From contig CAJYVI010000150.1 of the NCBI GenBank assembly GCA_913778145.1, positions 1 through 41,234 on the forward strand: a DNA stretch of 41,234 nucleotides. The letters run 5' to 3'. The DNA is from an uncultured Pseudocitrobacter sp. GTDB lineage: Bacteria > Pseudomonadota > Gammaproteobacteria > Enterobacterales > Enterobacteriaceae. Positions 36,683-41,234 of the stretch are shown piece by piece (position 1 is the first letter of the stretch; each line of letters opens with the position of its first letter). The translations under genes were made by a program, and so were the position numbers. The notes under the pieces were generated by a model that saw nothing but the letters and a program-made list of their open reading frames with translations, was not told where the DNA came from and searched no databases.

Positions 36683-38494
36683 ATGGAAAAATCAAATTCA
36701 TTGTCTTCGCGTGAAGAGGTGGTGAACGCGCTCACAAGCATGTTGAGCGCGCTGGATAAACAGTTTCCCGCCGGTGCGGCGCAATTCTCGTTGGGCGATA
36801 CCTGCGCGCATTACAGTGTGGAGATTGCCGAAATGGAAGGCTTGTCGCGCGCACTGTGGGGCCTTTTCCCGCTGCTGGCGGGTGGGGCAGAGGTGCCCTT
36901 CAGCGACAAATATTTCACCGCCATTAAGCTCGGTACCGATCCGCAAAGCCCGGCGTACTGGGGTGAAACCGGCCCGTACGATCAACGACTGGTCGAGATG
37001 GCGGCCTATGGCCTTGGGCTGGCGCTGTTACAGGGTAGCTTTACCGAGCATTTCAGCGCCGCTGAGCTGAATAATTTGCACCGCTGGCTGGATCAAATCA
37101 CCGATTCGCAAATGCCGGACAGCAACTGGAACTACTTTGCCATTATGGTGCAGCTGGGCTTTAAGCGCGCCGGGCTGCCTTACGATCTTCTGGCAATCGA
37201 TAAACGCTTCGCAATGATGGAAGCCTACTATCTGGGCGATGGCTGGTATTCCGACGGCCCGGGGCGGCCCAAAGATTATTACATCTCGATGGCCTTTCAT
37301 TTCTACGGCTTGATCTACGCGACCCTGAACGGCAGCGACGATCCGCAGCGTGCGGCAACGATCCGCGAACGCGCCACGCTGTTTGCCCGCGACTTTATCT
37401 ATCTCTCCGCTGCCGATGGCGCTTCCGTGCCGTTTGGCCGTAGTCTGACCTATCGTTTTGCCATGGTCGCTTTCTGGAGCGGCGTGGCATTCGCCGGGCT
37501 GGATGTCTTCTCGCCGGGCGTGGTAAAGGGCATCATTTTGCGTCATTTGCGCTGGTGGCTGGAAAAACCGATTTTCGATCGCTACGGGATCCTGACACTC
37601 GGTTTCGCCTACCCGAATCTGGCGATGTGTGAAGACTACAACTCGCCGGGATCGCCTTACTGGGCGCTGAAGGTCTTTTTGATTCTGGCACTGCCGGCGG
37701 AGCACCCTTTCTGGCAGGCGCAAGAACTGCCGCTGCCCGCGCTGGAGGACGTTCACGTTATTGCGCCTGCGCAGCAGGTTTTGCAGCACAGTGAACATTC
37801 GCAGCACGTCGTGATGCTCACCTCCGGCCAGCTGGAGCTGAACAACTATGTGAATACCGACGCCAAGTACACCAAATTTGCCTACTCCAGCCGCTTTGGT
37901 TTCACTATCGAACGCGGGCGCTACGGCATCAAGCATGCGGCCAGCGATTCGATGCTGCTGCTTGCTGATAACGATAACTACTGGCGCGGGCGTCGGGAAT
38001 GCGAAAGCGTTGAGATGCAGGAGAATGCGATCGTTTCACGCTGGTCGCCCTGGCGCGACGTGCACGTCATCACCTGGCTTATCCCGGCGGGCGAGTGGCA
38101 CGTGCGTGTGCATCGTCTGGATACCGCGCGTCATTTGCAGAGTGCCGAGGGCGGTTTCGCGGTGATGAAGGCCGATGCGCAGCAGGGCGAAGGGCGGTGT
38201 CAGATTACCGCGCGCAACGGTGTCAGCGTGATTGCCGATCTCTCGCCTGCGCTTACGCGCCAGGGGGAGGCGGTGGTGACGCCGCCGAACAGCAGCGTGA
38301 TGTTCGCCGAATGCGCGTCGATTCCCTTACTCATCGCCGACCTGACACCGGGTGAGCACTGGCTCTGCTGTGCGGTGGCTGCCAGCGGCGATATCACTAA
38401 AAAATATCAACAGCCGCCGCGGCTGGTTATTGAAAAGAATACGCTCAGAGTCATTGGTGAATCAGATAAACAATATGCGGTTCTGAGTTTTTAA
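36683..38494 (+). CDS. DUF2264 domain protein, probable uronic-acid oligosaccharide enzyme
   Basis: Cytoplasmic protein (no signal peptide) of the DUF2264 family (PF10022), of unproven activity. The start is placed at ATG 36683 (or GTG 36680) behind AGAGGG at 36666-36671; in-frame ATGs at 36635 and 36656 overlap the putative -10 or lack a usable Shine-Dalgarno. This gives 603 aa. The N-terminal ~370 residues form an alpha-helical toroid-like part (GLSRALWGLFPLLAGG, DSNWNYFAIMVQLGFKRAG, DGWYSDGPGRPKDYYISMAFHFYG, GRSLTYRFAMVAFWSG, CEDYNSPGSPYWALK); the rest is beta-rich, resembling a lyase or hydrolase C-terminal domain. Aromatic and acidic residues line the motifs. First gene of a three-gene operon with a LacY-type symporter and GH88, so likely acts on the same sugar. 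Confidence 0.8.
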   Translation: MEKSNSLSSREEVVNALTSMLSALDKQFPAGAAQFSLGDTCAHYSVEIAEMEGLSRALWGLFPLLAGGAEVPFSDKYFTAIKLGTDPQSPAYWGETGPYDQRLVEMAAYGLGLALLQGSFTEHFSAAELNNLHRWLDQITDSQMPDSNWNYFAIMVQLGFKRAGLPYDLLAIDKRFAMMEAYYLGDGWYSDGPGRPKDYYISMAFHFYGLIYATLNGSDDPQRAATIRERATLFARDFIYLSAADGASVPFGRSLTYRFAMVAFWSGVAFAGLDVFSPGVVKGIILRHLRWWLEKPIFDRYGILTLGFAYPNLAMCEDYNSPGSPYWALKVFLILALPAEHPFWQAQELPLPALEDVHVIAPAQQVLQHSEHSQHVVMLTSGQLELNNYVNTDAKYTKFAYSSRFGFTIERGRYGIKHAASDSMLLLADNDNYWRGRRECESVEMQENAIVSRWSPWRDVHVITWLIPAGEWHVRVHRLDTARHLQSAEGGFAVMKADAQQGEGRCQITARNGVSVIADLSPALTRQGEAVVTPPNSSVMFAECASIPLLIADLTPGEHWLCCAVAASGDITKKYQQPPRLVIEKNTLRVIGESDKQYAVLSF

Positions 38495-38496
38495 TT

Positions 38497-38516
38497 TTCC
38501 GGGCGCAGGCCCGGAA
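38497..38516 (+). other. Intercistronic hairpin between DUF2264 and symporter genes
   Basis: TTCCGGGC and GCCCGGAA form a perfect 8-bp stem with a GCAG loop, 3 nt after the DUF2264 stop. No U-run follows. It could stabilise the upstream message or reduce read-through into the transporter gene. Confidence 0.55.
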
Positions 38517-38554
38517 TACTTCTGTTGACCCTACATGCTTTCGTCGAGGATGGT

Positions 38555-39823
38555 ATGGAAAAGTTATCGTCTCAAAACAGGCTTGAATATTACAAAATAA
38601 GTACCTTTATCTTTCTCTACTTTTTTACCTGGTCCGCCAGTATTGGGTTATTTGCTATCTGGTTAGGGCAAAAGGCTAATTTAAGCGGAACGGTGATTGG
38701 TACAGTATTCGCGGTGAATGGTATTTTTGCCGTTATACTGAAACCGATTTACGGCTATATACTCGATAAAATTGGCATGAGCAAATGCCTGCTCTATTTT
38801 GTTGTTGCGGTCTCTGCCCTGATGGCGCCTTTTTTTATTTATGTCTATCAGCCGCTGCTACTGTCGCATACCATGCTGGGAATTATCGTCGGCGCGATTT
38901 ACCTGAGCTTTGCCTGGTATGCGGGCGTGGCGGCCTGTGAATCCTATGCGGACCGTTACAGCCGCCTGAACGGCATGGAGTTCGGACAGATCCGTATGTG
39001 GGGATCGCTCGGCTGGGCGGTGGCGTCCTCTTTCTCCGGCCTGCTGTTTAACCTCTCGCCCGCGTATAACTTTATTATGGGCAGCGTGGCGTCGATTATC
39101 ATGCTGGTGGTGCTTATCAGCCTGAAAGTGAACACTAACTCCGTTCACGCAAGCGAAGTGCTGACAAAAGAGAAAATCGCCCCGGCAGATGTCTACGCGC
39201 TGCTGCGAAGCGGTAAATTCTGGGCCTTCTGCATGTATGTCGCGGGCGTTGCGTGGATGATGTTTATCGCAGAGCAGCAGTTCTCGCGTTATTTCGTCAC
39301 CTTCTTCGAAGATGTTCATCAGGGCAACGCGCTGTTCGGCTATCTCGGTACCGTGCAGTCCGGCATTGAATTCGTGATGTACATGTTTATTCCGCTGGTG
39401 GTGAATTATATCGGGGCTAAACGTGGGTTATTAATCGTCGGGGCCGTGGTCGGTGCGCGCCTGATTATTTCTGGACTGTGTGACTCGCATCTGCTTATTT
39501 CCGTACTGAAGCCGCTGTATGGTCTGGAAATCTGTTTGCTGCTGGTGTCGGTGTTTAAATATATCGCCGAACATTTCGATAAACGTGTCAATGCGACCAT
39601 GTATCTGCTGGGCTACCAGGCGATGTTATATGTCGGCAACGTGGTGGTCTCTTCGCCTGCGGGCATTCTTTATGACCGCATTGGTTTTGAAAAAACGTAC
39701 ATCCTGATGGGGTCAATCGCCCTGCTGTTTACTGTTATCTCGGCATTTACCTTATCCGCCTGCCGTACCCAACGCAATCGCCCCGCGGCGCTGAATGTGG
39801 CTGAAAACAATGCGGGTAAATAA
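38555..39823 (+). CDS. Oligosaccharide:H+ symporter (LacY-type MFS)
   Basis: Inner-membrane sugar importer of the OHS family (LacY, RafB, CscB). The ATG at 38555 (MEKLSSQNRLEYYKIST) has GAGGA upstream and gives 422 aa; a TTG 30 nt earlier has no support. Twelve hydrophobic segments are visible. The family features are the YGYILDKIGMSK loop between helices 2 and 3, RMWGSLGWAVASS (LacY: RMFGCVGWA) with the conserved Arg and Trp, and the DRIGFEKTYILMG loop near the C-terminus. Placed between a DUF2264 protein and GH88, it likely imports an unsaturated uronyl disaccharide. The specificity is inferred. Confidence 0.88.
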   Translation: MEKLSSQNRLEYYKISTFIFLYFFTWSASIGLFAIWLGQKANLSGTVIGTVFAVNGIFAVILKPIYGYILDKIGMSKCLLYFVVAVSALMAPFFIYVYQPLLLSHTMLGIIVGAIYLSFAWYAGVAACESYADRYSRLNGMEFGQIRMWGSLGWAVASSFSGLLFNLSPAYNFIMGSVASIIMLVVLISLKVNTNSVHASEVLTKEKIAPADVYALLRSGKFWAFCMYVAGVAWMMFIAEQQFSRYFVTFFEDVHQGNALFGYLGTVQSGIEFVMYMFIPLVVNYIGAKRGLLIVGAVVGARLIISGLCDSHLLISVLKPLYGLEICLLLVSVFKYIAEHFDKRVNATMYLLGYQAMLYVGNVVVSSPAGILYDRIGFEKTYILMGSIALLFTVISAFTLSACRTQRNRPAALNVAENNAGK

Positions 39824-39854
39824 TCCTGAACCGAAGAGTAATAAGGACATAAAA

Positions 39855-41045
39855 ATGCACAATTCCGTCATTGAAGAAACATTACCGGAATTTCCGGGCG
39901 CGCCGGTGAATATGGACGCGTTTAACGATGAGATGGGCGCTGCGCGACAGCACGTTCTGACGCTGATTCGCCGCCATATGGCTGAATTTGGTGAGAAATT
40001 TCCGGCAGAAACCTGTGAAAAAGGGGTTTATCCGCTGACGGAAAACGTCGAGTGGACCACCAGTTTCTGGACCGGCCAACTGTGGCTCGCCTGGGAGATG
40101 AGCGGTGATGAGGCTTTCCGCGCATTGGCGGAAAAACATGTGCGATCGTTTGGCCTGCGCATTGCCGGGCGACACGATACCAACACGCACGATCTCGGTT
40201 TCCTGTACACGCTCTCCTGTGTAGCCGCCTGGCGTCTGACGGAAAATCGTGATGCGCGTGGTTTCTCCCTGATGGCTGCGGAGGCGCTACTGGAGCGTTT
40301 TCATCGCAAAGCGGAGATCATTCAGGCCTGGGGCGATCTTAACGATCCCGCGCAGGCCGGGCGCATGATTATCGACTGCACCATGAATCTGCCGCTGCTC
40401 TACTGGGCCAGCGAACAAACCGGCGACCCGCGTTTTGCCGATGCGGCGAAAGCGCACGTGCGTCAGTCGGCGAAGTATCTGGTACGCGGCGACGCATCGA
40501 CTTATCACACCTACTATATGGATGTGCAGACCGGCGCGCCGCGCTTTGGCAATACGCAGCAGGGCTATGCGGATGACTCCTGCTGGTCGCGCGGGCAGGC
40601 GTGGGGGATCTACGGTTTTATGCTGAGTTACCTCTACACCGGAGACAAAGAACTGATTAGCCTGTCGAAAAAGCTGGCGAACTACTTCCTTAATCGCCTG
40701 CCGGAGGATGCGGTGTGTCACTGGGATCTGGCGTTGCAGGGCACCGATGCGTTACGTGATTCCTCTTCGGCGGCGATTGCGGTTTGCGGTCTGCTGGAGC
40801 TGGTGAAATCTCTGCCGATCACCGATCCGGATCGCGCGCGTTACCAGCAATGGGCGATGGGAATGATGTCGTCGCTGACGAAGCATTATCTGACGGGGGT
40901 AGATGAGCCGGGTAACGGCCTGCTGAAACACTCGGTCTACCATTTAGCCGGGAATAAAGGCGTGGATGAGTGCAGTAGCTGGGGGGATTATTTCTACGTT
41001 GAAGCGCTGGTGCGCATGACGCAGAGCTGGAAATTGTACTGGTGA
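39855..41045 (+). CDS. Glycoside hydrolase family 88 unsaturated glucuronyl hydrolase
   Basis: Removes the delta-4,5-unsaturated uronic acid from the non-reducing end of disaccharides made by polysaccharide lyases. AAGGA lies 7 nt before the ATG at 39855, giving 396 aa. No signal peptide, so it acts in the cytoplasm. The (alpha/alpha)6-barrel motifs are present: WTTSFWTGQLWLAWE, HDLGFL with D113, and MIIDCTMNLPLLYWA with D174. The 61-residue spacing of these Asp equals that of catalytic D88 and D149 in Bacillus GL1 UGL. DSCWSRGQAWGIYGF is the family block near residue 241. Last gene of the operon. Confidence 0.92.
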   Translation: MHNSVIEETLPEFPGAPVNMDAFNDEMGAARQHVLTLIRRHMAEFGEKFPAETCEKGVYPLTENVEWTTSFWTGQLWLAWEMSGDEAFRALAEKHVRSFGLRIAGRHDTNTHDLGFLYTLSCVAAWRLTENRDARGFSLMAAEALLERFHRKAEIIQAWGDLNDPAQAGRMIIDCTMNLPLLYWASEQTGDPRFADAAKAHVRQSAKYLVRGDASTYHTYYMDVQTGAPRFGNTQQGYADDSCWSRGQAWGIYGFMLSYLYTGDKELISLSKKLANYFLNRLPEDAVCHWDLALQGTDALRDSSSAAIAVCGLLELVKSLPITDPDRARYQQWAMGMMSSLTKHYLTGVDEPGNGLLKHSVYHLAGNKGVDECSSWGDYFYVEALVRMTQSWKLYW

Positions 41046-41050
41046 GTAAT

Positions 41051-41110
41051 TGCCCGGTGGCGCGTACGTTTACCGGGCTGGCAAGCCTTTGTAGGCCGGG
41101 TAAGCGTAGG
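41051..41110. repeat. BIME after GH88, second REP interrupted
   Basis: One REP (GCCCGGTGGCG...TTACCGGGC, 41051-41077) is followed by the start of an inverted REP (GTAGGCCGGGTAAGCGTAG, 41091-41109) that stops short: other copies here go on to CCACCCGGC, but this one changes to GGTATGAACC. The break marks the left edge of the mobile element. Confidence 0.7.
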
Positions 41111-41234
41111 GTATGAACCGGAAACATGGGTAACACTTTAGACCGGATACATGGGTAACAGTTATAACTGGCATAGAAGAGGAGACTCACTATGCCCTGG
41201 ACTGAGACCCGACCTATGCAACGCCTTGATTTCA
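41110..41234 (+). mobile_element. Left end of an IS481-family-like insertion sequence (partial)
   Basis: From about 41110 the sequence is unlike the flanking REP DNA. Two copies of an 18-nt motif (CCGGAAACATGGGTAACA at 41118-41135 and CCGGATACATGGGTAACA at 41143-41160) are spaced by 25 nt and read towards a transposase start. The ATGGGTAACA-type end and MPW start are typical, from memory, of IS481-like elements. The exact end base and the right end are not visible. Confidence 0.65.
41192..41234 (+). CDS. Transposase, N-terminal fragment (IS481-like)
   Basis: ATG at 41192 with AGGAG 7 nt upstream opens a frame reading MPWTETRPMQRLDF that runs off the window. The start resembles IS481-family transposases, whose N-terminus is a helix-turn-helix DNA-binding domain followed by a DDE core. 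Only 14 codons are visible, so family assignment also rests on the terminal repeats. Confidence 0.6.
   Translation, partial: MPWTETRPMQRLDF

Noticed and set aside
37028-37936. 302-aa open frame antisense to the DUF2264 gene
   Set aside because: No ribosome binding site or domain; the sense frame has clear family motifs.

Overview
This window is a stretch of chromosome from an enterobacterium of the Escherichia/Citrobacter/Enterobacter type. Most proteins align from memory almost residue for residue, with matching lengths, to E. coli K-12 products: GlnE 946 aa, HldE 477 aa, DnaG 581 aa, RibB 217 aa, ZupT 257 aa. The backbone order is rpoD-dnaG-rpsU / tsaD / plsY / folB / uppP / cca-ygiM / ygiF-glnE-hldE / glgS / ubiK / ribB / zupT / ygiD / ygiC-ygiB-tolC / nudF-yqiB-cpdA-yqiA-parE. 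Species cannot be fixed from the sequence alone. REP/BIME palindromes sit in several gaps, as expected for this family.

Region by region: (1) 1-3.7 kb is the macromolecular synthesis operon (rpsU-dnaG-rpoD, minus strand, rpoD cut by the window edge), with tsaD divergent. (2) 5.0-8.95 kb holds membrane phospholipid, folate, undecaprenyl phosphate and tRNA CCA-end genes. (3) 9.2-15.2 kb holds ygiF-glnE, hldE and glgS. (4) 15.3-16.7 kb holds ubiK and ribB; the ribB FMN riboswitch is enlarged by about 126 nt in one variable arm. (5) 16.8-21.7 kb is a chaperone-usher fimbrial operon (subunit-usher-chaperone-adhesin) related to E. coli ygiL-yqiGHI, but lying between ribB and zupT. (6) 22.0-23.8 kb is zupT, with a Fur-box-like palindrome at its start, and ygiD. 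(7) 23.9-27.1 kb is assT-dsbL-dsbI, an arylsulfate sulfotransferase with its own disulfide-forming pair. Facing away from it across an AT-rich gap is an unrecognised 51-residue membrane protein. (8) 27.6-31.0 kb is tolC-ygiB-ygiC, with a marbox at the tolC promoter. (9) 31.2-35.6 kb is nudF-yqiB-cpdA-yqiA-parE. (10) 35.7-41.0 kb is an accessory carbohydrate locus: an AraC-type regulator, divergent from a DUF2264 protein, a LacY-type sugar/H+ symporter and a GH88 unsaturated glucuronyl hydrolase. (11) The window ends inside the left end of an IS481-like element that interrupts a REP palindrome.

The strongest candidates for something new are the AraC-DUF2264-symporter-GH88 module, probably for uptake and cytoplasmic cleavage of unsaturated uronic-acid disaccharides under CRP control; the expanded FMN riboswitch; and the small membrane protein with its leader ORF and 10-bp palindrome next to assT. 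The rest is conserved core genome.
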